Assembly (NCBI GenBank): GCA_003566775.1
Contig: PXBW01000318.1
Location: forward strand, 1-50,907
DNA: 50,907 nucleotides
Direction of reading: 5' to 3'
Source: a candidate division WS1 bacterium
GTDB lineage: Bacteria > Armatimonadota > Zipacnadia > Zipacnadales > UBA5352
Below are positions 33,366 to 41,022 of the stretch, piece by piece. Position numbers and translations under genes: made by a program. Position 1 is the first letter of the stretch. Every line of letters starts with the position of its first letter. Below the pieces are notes generated by a model that was not told where the DNA came from, ran no database searches, and saw only the letters and a program-made list of their open reading frames with translations.

Positions 33366-34724
33366 ATGCCGCATATCGAGCGTCGGCCGAACCTGTTGTT
33401 CGTCTTCGCGGATCAGATGCGCGCACGGGCCTGCGGTTTCATGGAGAACGAGCAGGTGCGCACACCGAACATGAACCGGATGGCCCGCGAGGGCGTGGTC
33501 TTCGAAAACGCGGTCTCGACCTGCCCGGTCTGCACGCCCTACCGTGCCTCCCTGCTCACCGGTCGCTATCCGCTTGCCTGCCGCACCGCGATGAATGACG
33601 TGCGCCTGCCCGTCGATGAACTGTGTATCGCCGAGATACTGCGCGATGAGGGCTACAGGACGGGTTACATCGGTAAGTGGCATCTTGATGGGCCCTTCAG
33701 AGGCGGCTTCACCCCACCCGGACCGCGCCGCCAGGGTTTCGAGTTCTGGGCCGCAAACGACTGCACCCATGCATACATGGAGACCTTCTACTACCGCGAC
33801 GACCCGGAGCCGATCTATCTCGACGAATACTCGTCCGATGGCTTCACCGGCATAGCCATCGACTTCATTGCCGAGCACGCGGCAGATCCCTTCTGCCTGT
33901 TCCTTTCGTGGGCACCGCCGCACAATCCCTATCACGATATGCCCGCGGAGTACGATATCTACGATCCCGCAACGCTTGAACTACCGGACAACACCGAGGA
34001 GTTCGCCCGTGATGATATCGCCGGATACTACGGGCACATCACCGAGCTGGACCGCAATCTCGGAAGGCTGTTGAACAGTCTGGAGGAGTCGGGAATCGCG
34101 GACGACACGATAGTGGTCTTCACCTCCGACCACGGTGACATGCTGGGGGCACACGGTCTGCAACGCAAGCAGAAACCATGGGACGAATCGATCATGGTGC
34201 CCTGGGTGATGCGATGGCCGGGCGAACTCCCGAGGGGACTGCGTACTGACACCCTCCTCAATTCGCCCGATGTAATGCCGACACTGCTGTCGTTGATGGG
34301 TGTGGAGATCCCGGACACCGTGCAGGGATCCGACCTGTCAGGCGCGGCGCGCGGCAGTGGCGGCTTCGAACCGACCTCGGCCTACATCGCAAATCCAATG
34401 CCCTTCCCCGGCGACCACCACGAGACCGGTCCGTGGCGCGGAGTGCGCACGAAGACACATACCTATGTCGAGGACGAACACGGCCCGTGGCTGCTCTACG
34501 ACAACGGGGCCGATCCGTGGCAGCAGACGAATCTCATCGGGGCACCCGAATCGGAAGATGTGCGCAGGCGGCTTGCGGTGGAACTCGCAGCGTGGATGCA
34601 GCGAATCGGCGATGACGGAGCCCCGAAGAACGTCTGGGTTGAACGCTTTGGCTATCAACTAAACGAACGCGGCGTAGTTCCCTATCTCACCGAGGTTGGC
34701 ACAGGCCCGGATGAACAGATATAG
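33366..34724 (+). CDS. Sulfatase with C-T-P-Y-R modification site
   Basis: A 452-residue type I sulfatase. ATG 33366 with GGAGGT five bases upstream is preferred to 33333. Cys56 in 'VCTPYRASLLTG' meets the C-x-P-x-R rule for formylglycine formation, though Tyr replaces the more usual Ser. Metal residues are in 'VFADQM' (Asp16-Gln17) and 'TSDHGDMLGAHGL'. 'IGKWHLDGPF' matches the family Lys/His active-site strand. No signal peptide is visible. It is only distantly like the sulfatase at 11528 and probably has another sulfated sugar as substrate. It is divergent from the btu operon. Confidence 0.93.
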   Translation: MPHIERRPNLLFVFADQMRARACGFMENEQVRTPNMNRMAREGVVFENAVSTCPVCTPYRASLLTGRYPLACRTAMNDVRLPVDELCIAEILRDEGYRTGYIGKWHLDGPFRGGFTPPGPRRQGFEFWAANDCTHAYMETFYYRDDPEPIYLDEYSSDGFTGIAIDFIAEHAADPFCLFLSWAPPHNPYHDMPAEYDIYDPATLELPDNTEEFARDDIAGYYGHITELDRNLGRLLNSLEESGIADDTIVVFTSDHGDMLGAHGLQRKQKPWDESIMVPWVMRWPGELPRGLRTDTLLNSPDVMPTLLSLMGVEIPDTVQGSDLSGAARGSGGFEPTSAYIANPMPFPGDHHETGPWRGVRTKTHTYVEDEHGPWLLYDNGADPWQQTNLIGAPESEDVRRRLAVELAAWMQRIGDDGAPKNVWVERFGYQLNERGVVPYLTEVGTGPDEQI

Positions 34725-34777
34725 CCCGCAGAGTGCCCCAACCCGTCGCACGCAAGCGGCGAGTCACCGGCTTACTC

Positions 34778-34835
34778 AAGTTTTTTCTAAGTTTGTGCTT
34801 CGAAAACTTAACAAAGCTGTGTAAGCTGGTAGAAA
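34778..34835 (+). promoter_or_regulatory. AT-rich promoter with overlapping palindrome
   Basis: An A/T-rich island in GC-rich sequence. TTAACA (34808-34813) and TAGAAA (34830-34835) with a 16-base spacer make a fair sigma-70 promoter for the RNase H-like gene. A palindrome TAAGTTT (34788-34794) / AAACTTA (34804-34810) overlaps the -35 box, and a further AAGTTTT at 34778 can pair with the same right arm. These could be an operator, or the hairpin could end the sulfatase transcript. Confidence 0.45.
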
Positions 34836-34913
34836 TCGGGGTATGCACTATAGCGAAGGAGTCGCGGGATGGAACTCGGCCGAGCAGATAGTGAGGCGCG
34901 AGGAGGTACCACG

Positions 34914-35390
34914 ATGAATGCTTCGCAGTTCAGGAACGGTTTCGCCTACGCCCTGGTAAGTGCGGTTCCTGTCAGGGGAGAGCAAGCAACGCGGATCGGG
35001 ATAATACTCAAAGCGCACGATCGCAGCACGATTGCCTCACAGTGCCGCATGCTCGAGGGGCTGGGAAGGCTTGCGGCCACCTATGAGGCGTTGATGACCG
35101 TACTCCAGAGAGCGCAAGTGGTGAATGCGCGGCGGATCACGATCTACGTCGATGACCCCATGGTGATCGAGCAGTTGATCGAAGACTGTGAGGTGCCGCG
35201 CGAACTCATCGGTGCAAACCTGCGCGCGCGTGCTATGCTGCATCAGTTGGGCCGGGTGCGGCTGAAGGCGGCGAACTCACCGCGTTTCTCAGCGAGGATG
35301 CTGGCTCAGAACGCCTGCGCCAGTGACGCCATCAGAGATGTGAGATCGGATCGACAGCTTCCTCTTCTGTCGAAAGAGACGCGGGTGTAG
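34914..35390 (+). CDS. RNase H-like fold protein
   Basis: A 158-residue protein whose pattern follows bacterial/plant-type RNase HI-like domains: 'ATRIGIILKAHD' (strands 1-2), 'GLGRLAATYEALMTVLQRAQ' (helix A with the catalytic-type Glu in 'YEAL') and 'ARRITIYVDDPMVIEQL' (strand 4 with Asp). The first catalytic Asp expected near 'GFAYALVSA' is not seen, so nuclease activity is doubtful. ATG 34914 follows GAGGAGGTACCACG; ATG 34869, after GAAGGAG, is a second option adding 15 residues. The gene has its own AT-rich promoter and a hairpin after it. Confidence 0.65.
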   Translation: MNASQFRNGFAYALVSAVPVRGEQATRIGIILKAHDRSTIASQCRMLEGLGRLAATYEALMTVLQRAQVVNARRITIYVDDPMVIEQLIEDCEVPRELIGANLRARAMLHQLGRVRLKAANSPRFSARMLAQNACASDAIRDVRSDRQLPLLSKETRV

Positions 35391-35416
35391 AGAGCCCATG
35401 GTGTATGATGGGCTCT
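35391..35416. terminator. Bidirectional hairpin between RNase H-like gene and folB
   Basis: Perfect 9-bp stem AGAGCCCAT (35391-35399) / ATGGGCTCT (35408-35416) filling the gap between two converging genes and reaching the folB stop codon. No T-run. Confidence 0.55.
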
Positions 35417-35774
35417 AAGTCGCGGCGCGAGTGATCTCCACCTCCACATGGTCGATCAACCCGCCGAGTGGAACCGATGCCTTGCGAACGCGAACGGTCA
35501 CCTGTTCCACCCCGAACTCGCTCAGAATACTCTCCGCAATCCTGTGAGCGAATGCCTCGATCAGTTGGAAGCGGTTAGATTTCTCGATCTCCGCGACGAG
35601 TTCGTACACCGCCTTGTAATCGACAGTGTCCTCGATGCTGTCGCTCTCCCCGGCGGGGTGCAGATCAAGGCCGAGTTCGACATCAACGTAGAACTTTCCC
35701 CCGAGATCACGCTCTGACGCATCGACCCCGTGGTAGCCGTAGAAGCTCATGTTGTGGATTCTGATAGTATCCAT
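35415..35774 (-). CDS. folB: Dihydroneopterin aldolase
   Basis: A 119-residue cytoplasmic enzyme of folate synthesis that converts 7,8-dihydroneopterin to 6-hydroxymethyl-dihydropterin and glycolaldehyde. The start ATG 35774 ('MDTIRIHNMSFYGYHGV') agrees with FolB length and with the N-terminal 'F.GYHGV..E' motif. 'TVDYKAVYELV' and 'LIEAFAHRIAESIL' (with the conserved Glu) and the C-terminal Lys in 'VRVRKASVPLGG' complete the family pattern. No Shine-Dalgarno sequence precedes the ATG, so it may be leaderless. No other folate gene lies nearby. Confidence 0.92.
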   Translation of the reverse strand: MDTIRIHNMSFYGYHGVDASERDLGGKFYVDVELGLDLHPAGESDSIEDTVDYKAVYELVAEIEKSNRFQLIEAFAHRIAESILSEFGVEQVTVRVRKASVPLGGLIDHVEVEITRAAT

Positions 35775-35787
35775 GGAAGGAGGGCAG

Positions 35788-35868
35788 ATGATGCGATTCC
35801 TGCTCGCGGTATGCGGCGGGAGCGAGAAACACGATCTCCGGCCATCCGCGATGTTCGACCCTGTGTGA
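35788..35868 (+). CDS. Possible 26-residue small ORF overlapping the folB leader
   Basis: On the plus strand GGAAGGAGGGCAG is followed by ATGATG and a short frame 'MMRFLLAVCGGSEKHDL...' of 26 codons. The ribosome site is stronger than that of folB, which lies on the other strand. There is no further support; it may be chance. Confidence 0.2.
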   Translation: MMRFLLAVCGGSEKHDLRPSAMFDPV

Positions 35869-35999
35869 TACGGACAGGCCGAGTCGGTTTCAGGCGTCAG
35901 ATGGCGCAACTATCACCGCACCATGTCCTACAGGCAGGTGAGGCATGCCATGCTCCAACTACGCTAAAATGGCCATTGCCGTGGCTCACCGCTCCCCGT

Positions 36000-37475
36000 C
36001 TATCTCTCGGGGCGTTTGGGTATGATGGAGCGAAAGGTGCTCCCCTCGCCGACGGTTGAGTCGATCTCCATTCTGCCACCGTGGGCCTCGGTCACACGAC
36101 GCGTGTAAACCATACCCAGTCCGATGCCTCCCGCCTGATCCTTGGAGAGATCGGTGCGGAAACCGGCCTCTTTCCCTATCCTGGCAAGATCCTCGGGCGG
36201 GATACCGATTCCCTGGTCGGTCACTTCAATCGCGATCTCGCCATCATCGATCTCGTGGATTGAGACGGTGATTGTGCTGCCCGTGTCGGAGTACTTGGCC
36301 GCGTTCTTGAGGTAGTTGTCAAAGATCGAGATGATCTTGCCCCGATCCCCCTCTATGATCAGTTCGTCAGGAGCGTTGATGTCCAGTTCGTGGCTCATGA
36401 GATAGTCGGCCAACTCTTCCAGAATCTGGTTGAGAGCCTCGATCAGGTCGAACTCCTCCACCTCGAGTTCGAGTTCCTTTCCGGCGTGTATGCGCGAGAT
36501 ATTGAGAGTTTCCGCGATCAGCCGGAACATACGGGAGGATTGGATCAGCGCAGTCTCGATGAACTCCTGGATGATCTCCTGATCTTCCGGCTGCACGCCG
36601 GCCTCGATCATAACCTCGATGGTCTGCAGGTTCCCCTGAATCACGGTCAGCGGCGTGCGAAGCTCGTGTGCGACCTGACCGGTGAGTTCCTCCGCGGCGG
36701 TGCTGAAGGGCGACTGAGTGAAGGCGATGATCGTCTGCCCTTCCTGAGTGAGTTGTGCGCTGACTGAGTAGTTCTCGTTATCTACACTCACGTAGGAAGC
36801 CGCGGCGTTTCCCTCATCGCTGGCCCGCACCTCGTTCATCAACTCGGTAAGCTGATTGCCGTAGTCGATGGCCTTGATCTCGCGGCCCTGCAGGGGATCG
36901 GCGCCGATGATACGCATCGCCGCTGCATTCGCAACCATGACTCGATTGTCGGGGCCGAGCAGCATCAGCCCGACGGGGACTGTCGCGAAAGCGGCCTGAA
37001 TGTCGTCGAACTCGTCGAGTTGCTCCTCGACGAGCAGCGCGGCGGCCTGCCCGGAGAGCGTCTCAACGAGCTTGTAATCATCATCGTCGTAGCGCTGGTC
37101 ACGCTTGGCCCAGAGGGTGAGGATGCCGACGGGACGCCGGACCGGCTCCTCTTCGCTTTCCAGCGGGTCCCGCTCCCATATGATCGGCATGATCAGAACG
37201 GGTGGATCGACCGTAAGCTCGTCGATCTGTGTGGGCTCCGTGAGCACCACCGGCCCCTTCTGTCCGAGCGCCTCAGTCACCGCTTCGGCGAATGAACCAT
37301 CTGCGTCGATGTCCACATGTCCGAGGGAGTCACTGGTGGTGCCGTCACGACGACTGACAATCGCCTGGGGATGCAGACGATTGTCGGCGACACCGATGGA
37401 GAAACATGCCGCCCCTTCGGTCTGGATGATCTGCGCGACTTTCTGCACGAAACGATCAAGTATTGCGGAGCGCAC
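36000..37475 (-). CDS. Soluble sensor histidine kinase (GAF-PAS-HisKA-HATPase)
   Basis: A 491-residue kinase without transmembrane helices. Residues ~1-160 look like a GAF domain ('ACFSIGVADN', 'GILTLWAKRDQRYDDDDYKL'), ~165-255 a PAS domain ('IQAAFATVPVGLMLLGPDN'). The H-box 'VAHELRTPLTV' carries the phospho-acceptor His270. The ATP-binding part has N-box 'DNYLKNAAKYS', G1 'TDQGIGIP' and G2 'GGIGLGMVYTRRVTEAHGG'. The start GTG 37475 follows AGGTGACC. No response regulator is adjacent, so it is an orphan. The signal is probably cytoplasmic, a small molecule or redox state; that is inference from the GAF and PAS domains. Confidence 0.93.
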   Translation of the reverse strand: MRSAILDRFVQKVAQIIQTEGAACFSIGVADNRLHPQAIVSRRDGTTSDSLGHVDIDADGSFAEAVTEALGQKGPVVLTEPTQIDELTVDPPVLIMPIIWERDPLESEEEPVRRPVGILTLWAKRDQRYDDDDYKLVETLSGQAAALLVEEQLDEFDDIQAAFATVPVGLMLLGPDNRVMVANAAAMRIIGADPLQGREIKAIDYGNQLTELMNEVRASDEGNAAASYVSVDNENYSVSAQLTQEGQTIIAFTQSPFSTAAEELTGQVAHELRTPLTVIQGNLQTIEVMIEAGVQPEDQEIIQEFIETALIQSSRMFRLIAETLNISRIHAGKELELEVEEFDLIEALNQILEELADYLMSHELDINAPDELIIEGDRGKIISIFDNYLKNAAKYSDTGSTITVSIHEIDDGEIAIEVTDQGIGIPPEDLARIGKEAGFRTDLSKDQAGGIGLGMVYTRRVTEAHGGRMEIDSTVGEGSTFRSIIPKRPER

Positions 37476-37608
37476 TTAGGTCACCTGTGTTCAGGGATGA
37501 TGAGATCCGGTCATGATGAAAGACCATGGATAAATCTAACCGAATCGAAGCGATTGCGTCAAGCACAACTCAGCCGAATCGGCTCCAGCGTCCCCCTCCT
37601 CCCTACAA

Positions 37609-37800
37609 TTAGTATTTCACCACACTGCCGAAGTAAACCTCCATCAGTCTTGCACAGATTGGACTTCTCCCGCGCCCGGAATGCGCCTTGATGGCCTCCG
37701 CGAGACTTGTGCCGAGCAGGCCCCGGAGAATGGCGTAGGTGAACGCGGGGGACATGTACGCGATGCCACAAGCACTCGCCGGGTACGAGAGTCGCTTCAA
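37609..37800 (-). CDS. Possible small ORF directly after nadA
   Basis: A 63-residue frame begins with TTG overlapping the nadA stop (TTGA), with GAGGTGAG just upstream, which suggests coupled translation. The product 'MSPAFTYAILRGLLGTSLAEA' shows one amphipathic stretch and no domain I recognise. Without comparative data I cannot exclude a chance ORF. The rest of the gap 37476-37796 holds nothing else. Confidence 0.3.
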   Translation of the reverse strand: MKRLSYPASACGIAYMSPAFTYAILRGLLGTSLAEAIKAHSGRGRSPICARLMEVYFGSVVKY

Positions 37801-38702
37801 CTCACCTCAAGCATCCGCTCCACTGCTCGCCTGGCACGCTCAGCGATTGCCTCATCAACCTCTATCTCGAACTGCATCTTCTCCAGCGAATCAACCACCT
37901 TCGCTGCACTGGTCTTCTTCATATTCGGGCAGATGGTATGCGGAACCACATAGAAGGTCTTCTCGGGGTTCTCGCGTCGCAATCGATCGACAAGTCCCTC
38001 TTCGGTACCCACGATGATCTGCTGAGCATCGCTTTCGCGCGCAAAGCTGACCATGCCTGCCGTGGAGGTCACCTCATCAGCCAGATCGATCACCTCGTGC
38101 CGAGCCTCCGGATGTGTGATGAATACGGCCTCGGGGTACTGTTCCTTCATGTACGCTACGGTTTCGGGATTGATGCGGACATGGGTAGGACAGTAACCGG
38201 CCCATGCGATGATAGTCTTGTGCGTGTGCCGTGAGATCCAGTCGGCGAGGTGCTCGTCAGGAACGAACAACACGGTGTCTTCCTCGAGCGAGTTGACCAC
38301 TTCCACGGCGTTCGAGGAGGTGCAGCAGATATCCGACTCCGCTTTGACCTCTGCGGTGGAGTTCACGTAGGTAACCACCGGTGCACCGCCGTGCTGAGCC
38401 TTGAACTCGCGTACCTGCTCGGCAGTGATCATGTCGGCCATCGGACAGCCCGCACTTGGATCGGGCATGAGCACTGTCTTCTCCGGTGACAGCAGCTTCG
38501 CCGTCTGAGCCATGAAGTGAACGCCGCAGAATACGATGACGTCGGCATCGGTATCCGCCGCCTGTTGTGATAGTCCCAGCGAATCGCCGATGAAGTCGGC
38601 GAGAAGCTGGACCTCTTCGATCTGGTAGTTGTGTACGAGAATGACCGCGTTGCGCTCCTCTTTGAGTTCTGCAACGCGCTTCGCTGCCTCTGATTGTGTC
38701 AT
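37797..38702 (-). CDS. nadA: Quinolinate synthase A
   Basis: A 301-residue [4Fe-4S] enzyme that condenses iminoaspartate with dihydroxyacetone phosphate to quinolinate in de novo NAD synthesis. All three cluster ligands are present: Cys86 ('SAGCPMAD'), Cys171 ('AGYCPTH') and Cys258 ('HTICPNM'). 'VHNYQIEEVQLLADFIGDSL' at residues 23-42 and 'SDICCTSSNAVEVV' are family hallmarks. Its ATG follows GGGAGACGATCCCC. The compact length is like the archaeal and Thermotoga enzymes. nadB and nadC are not in the window. The oxygen-sensitive cluster fits an organism with anaerobic capacity. Confidence 0.97.
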   Translation of the reverse strand: MTQSEAAKRVAELKEERNAVILVHNYQIEEVQLLADFIGDSLGLSQQAADTDADVIVFCGVHFMAQTAKLLSPEKTVLMPDPSAGCPMADMITAEQVREFKAQHGGAPVVTYVNSTAEVKAESDICCTSSNAVEVVNSLEEDTVLFVPDEHLADWISRHTHKTIIAWAGYCPTHVRINPETVAYMKEQYPEAVFITHPEARHEVIDLADEVTSTAGMVSFARESDAQQIIVGTEEGLVDRLRRENPEKTFYVVPHTICPNMKKTSAAKVVDSLEKMQFEIEVDEAIAERARRAVERMLEVS

Positions 38703-38847
38703 GGGGATCGTCTCCCGTCAGGGTCCTGTTGCACGTCGATAGTCTCTCAGTCCGCGCGTACATCGCATCGGCCCACGCAGCGTCTCAGGAGATCGGGCGA
38801 GTACCACTGAAGCTGATGTGCGGGCGAGGCCTTCTGCGTGTCCTGTT

Positions 38848-38881
38848 ATATAAGAGTGCATCGCCTCGGCATAATTGTCAA
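38848..38881 (-). promoter_or_regulatory. Possible nadA promoter elements
   Basis: On the minus strand a consensus -35 TTGACA (38881-38876) is followed by TATATAA-like sequence near 38854-38847. The spacing of about 22 bases is longer than the normal 16-18, so one element may be fortuitous. The rest of the 254-base gap between the PHP gene and nadA holds no gene. Confidence 0.25.
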
Positions 38882-38956
38882 GTCAGGGAGCGGCAGCAGA
38901 CAGCATACGTCCGCAATCGACACCGGGCCCACCTCTGTGAAGCTAACGTCGACTAC

Positions 38957-39727
38957 TCAACTCAGGTCCGATGGTTCAGGCACGAAGATCTGCTCGTCGG
39001 GGACACCTGCCTCAACGAGGAACCCGGCGGCATCCTTTGCCCACTCCAGACGGTCGATGTCATGCGCGTCGGAGCAAAGCGTAAAGGTCACCCCACGCTC
39101 GCAGAGATCCGCCAGGTACTCCCGGTAATCGTCCAACATCTGCTGCTCGAAGTGCGGATGGTGGATGATGCCGCCTGCGTTCATCTCCACCGATGTCTCG
39201 TTTTCGACACAGGCCGCTGCAAGCTCCTCAACGTGCCACGGCGGAATCCGGCTCATATCCGTGAACCACGACATTGTTCCCTGCTCGAACTCGCGCCGAC
39301 TGAACCACCATGGATGCACCAGCACGTCTATGATCGGATTGCAAACCGTCGCCAGCATCAGCCGATGCTGGGTCTCTATGATCTCATCCGGCTCGGTGGC
39401 CTCGTATCTTCCATGTGGGCCGCCGATCACAAAATCGTACCCAAACTCGGCAACCAACTCTTCCGTAACGGTGTGGGTTTCGGCCTCCGCATCCGCAATC
39501 GTGCATTCAACACCCCACGTTACTGCGACAGGGCTGTCGTAATCCCGCAGATCCTCCTGTATTCTCTTCTGCGGCTCGTCGTGCTGCTCACCGTTGTAAT
39601 GGTCGGTGATCGCAATGTGCCGATAGCCCAGTTCATCACAACGTTCCAGCAACGCCGGGACCGACATCGTCTCATTCGCGCAACCGCAATGCGTCGTGTG
39701 AATGTGAAGATCTATGTCGTCTCTCAT
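38957..39727 (-). CDS. PHP-domain metal-dependent phosphoesterase-like protein
   Basis: A 256-residue PHP (polymerase and histidinol phosphatase) protein. ATG 39727 ('MRDDIDLHIHTTHCGCAN') is chosen since the first metal motif H-x-H begins a few residues later; the ORF to 39808 overlaps the upstream gene. Metal-ligand motifs in order are 'LHIHTTH', 'ITDHYNG', 'GVECTI', 'VLVHPWW' and 'SDAHD'. Such proteins hydrolyse phosphoesters such as histidinol phosphate or nucleotides; the substrate here is unknown. Its start overlaps the stop of the upstream membrane-protein gene (TGATG), so the two are translated together, and an envelope-linked substrate is possible. Confidence 0.88.
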   Translation of the reverse strand: MRDDIDLHIHTTHCGCANETMSVPALLERCDELGYRHIAITDHYNGEQHDEPQKRIQEDLRDYDSPVAVTWGVECTIADAEAETHTVTEELVAEFGYDFVIGGPHGRYEATEPDEIIETQHRLMLATVCNPIIDVLVHPWWFSRREFEQGTMSWFTDMSRIPPWHVEELAAACVENETSVEMNAGGIIHHPHFEQQMLDDYREYLADLCERGVTFTLCSDAHDIDRLEWAKDAAGFLVEAGVPDEQIFVPEPSDLS

Positions 39728-40893
39728 CAGCAGAGGGCCTCCGCATCTTTGGGCTTGGAATTGACCTTCAGGCCGCGTTCGCGCAGCCACACGGCATATC
39801 TTCGACAAAGCATCCGCGCCACCTCCTCAAAGGCGACGCCGTAGAGCATCACTGTACCGACGATTGGTATGTACAGGTAGAAAGGAAAGATGTTCGCAAA
39901 CGGCATCGAAGGCAGATACAGGATAATCCGCCATACCCAGATTACGCCGAGCACACGCGGCGCCCGCAACAGCAGCACCACGTTAACGAAGATAAAGAGC
40001 AGATCGAGAAAGACGGCCTCGTAGAAACGGCGGCTCAGAAGAAAGTACCATGATTCTGCAAGCGTAGGATATACCATCACGATGTGCTCGTAAACCGGAG
40101 CAAAGAGCATTCGCACGAAGACCTCAAGCTGGCGGGCCAGTGGGAAATCGACGTGCCGAATCGGTGCGCCAAGCAGTGGATGCCCAAGGAAATGCACCCG
40201 CATGAGCCATACCGCCGCGGCAAGGCCGAAGGCGCCACCGATGGCCTTCACGGTGCGCAAATCCCTGCGCACGAACAGGCATGCCACCGCGAAGAATGCG
40301 GGCCACGCGAACGACACTTCCTTGAAGCCGAGCGCCACCAGGAGCATGGCCAGCATGAATATGAGACGCTGCCGTCTTCCCTCGCGCAGATAAGACAGCC
40401 CCGCGCCGGTCGCGAGGATGAGAAACAGTGCGCTGAGTAACTCAGTGCGCCACGCGGGGAAGCTGACCATCTGATCCAGCGGGCGGAACCAAGGCAGCAG
40501 GCCGGCAGTTATCACGCCCGCCCACGGCCTCCCGAAGCCGACCGCGAACATCCAGACAAGAGCGGGCATCGTGGCCGCGATTATCAGCGCGTTGACCAGT
40601 CGCCAGTAAAAACCGTCATCGTCCGCGAGCATGAAGTTTGCCCAGTGAACGAGGCTGCTCAGCGGGCGGTAGTACATATCGTCCTGCACCCAGGATCCGG
40701 TGAACCATGAGAGCACGGCAGCGAGCGAGTGATCCGCCTCAAGCTCGGCGAGGATCGTGGGCATGTCGTGGTCGCTCATTGGCCCGGGGGAGATACGTGG
40801 GACCCTCACCACCAGATACACCACTACCACGACAAGGACAATGCCCCAGGGGCTGGTCACGAATGATCTCAACCTGCCGATAATCCGCTCCAT
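39727..40893 (-). CDS. Polytopic membrane protein, possibly glycosyltransferase-related
   Basis: A 388-residue integral membrane protein with about nine hydrophobic segments. I use ATG 40893 ('MERIIGRLRSFVTSPWGIVL'), though it lacks a clear ribosome site; GTG 40953 adds 20 residues. Early motifs, 'GPMSDHDMPTILAELEAD' and 'DDMYYRPLSSLVHWANF', with Arg-Pro-Leu-x-x-Leu after the first helix, recall GT-C/tetratricopeptide-type O-glycosyltransferases. The acidic catalytic residue cannot be assigned with confidence. Translation is coupled to the PHP-domain gene. Confidence 0.6.
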   Translation of the reverse strand: MERIIGRLRSFVTSPWGIVLVVVVVYLVVRVPRISPGPMSDHDMPTILAELEADHSLAAVLSWFTGSWVQDDMYYRPLSSLVHWANFMLADDDGFYWRLVNALIIAATMPALVWMFAVGFGRPWAGVITAGLLPWFRPLDQMVSFPAWRTELLSALFLILATGAGLSYLREGRRQRLIFMLAMLLVALGFKEVSFAWPAFFAVACLFVRRDLRTVKAIGGAFGLAAAVWLMRVHFLGHPLLGAPIRHVDFPLARQLEVFVRMLFAPVYEHIVMVYPTLAESWYFLLSRRFYEAVFLDLLFIFVNVVLLLRAPRVLGVIWVWRIILYLPSMPFANIFPFYLYIPIVGTVMLYGVAFEEVARMLCRRYAVWLRERGLKVNSKPKDAEALC

Positions 40894-40964
40894 ACAGGGA
40901 CGTATTTCGCCGGCCAGGCGAATGTACCCTGCACCGACCTTCACAGGGCACACAGCAGGGAAAC

Positions 40965-40990
40965 GCCCCGGAGCGATGCAGCCCCGGGGC
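40965..40990 (-). terminator. Terminator after the three-repeat lipoprotein gene
   Basis: Stem GCCCCGG (40965-40971) / CCGGGGC (40984-40990), 12-base loop, followed on the minus strand by GTTTCCC. It lies 33 bases beyond the stop codon at 41023. Confidence 0.6.
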
Positions 40991-41022
40991 TTAGTTTCTG
41001 TCGGCGTCAGATGGGGGCCAGT

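Noticed and set aside
38696-39844. 382-residue plus-strand ORF across the PHP gene and nadA leader
   Set aside because: Antisense to a gene with clear metal motifs; no ribosome site and no domain.
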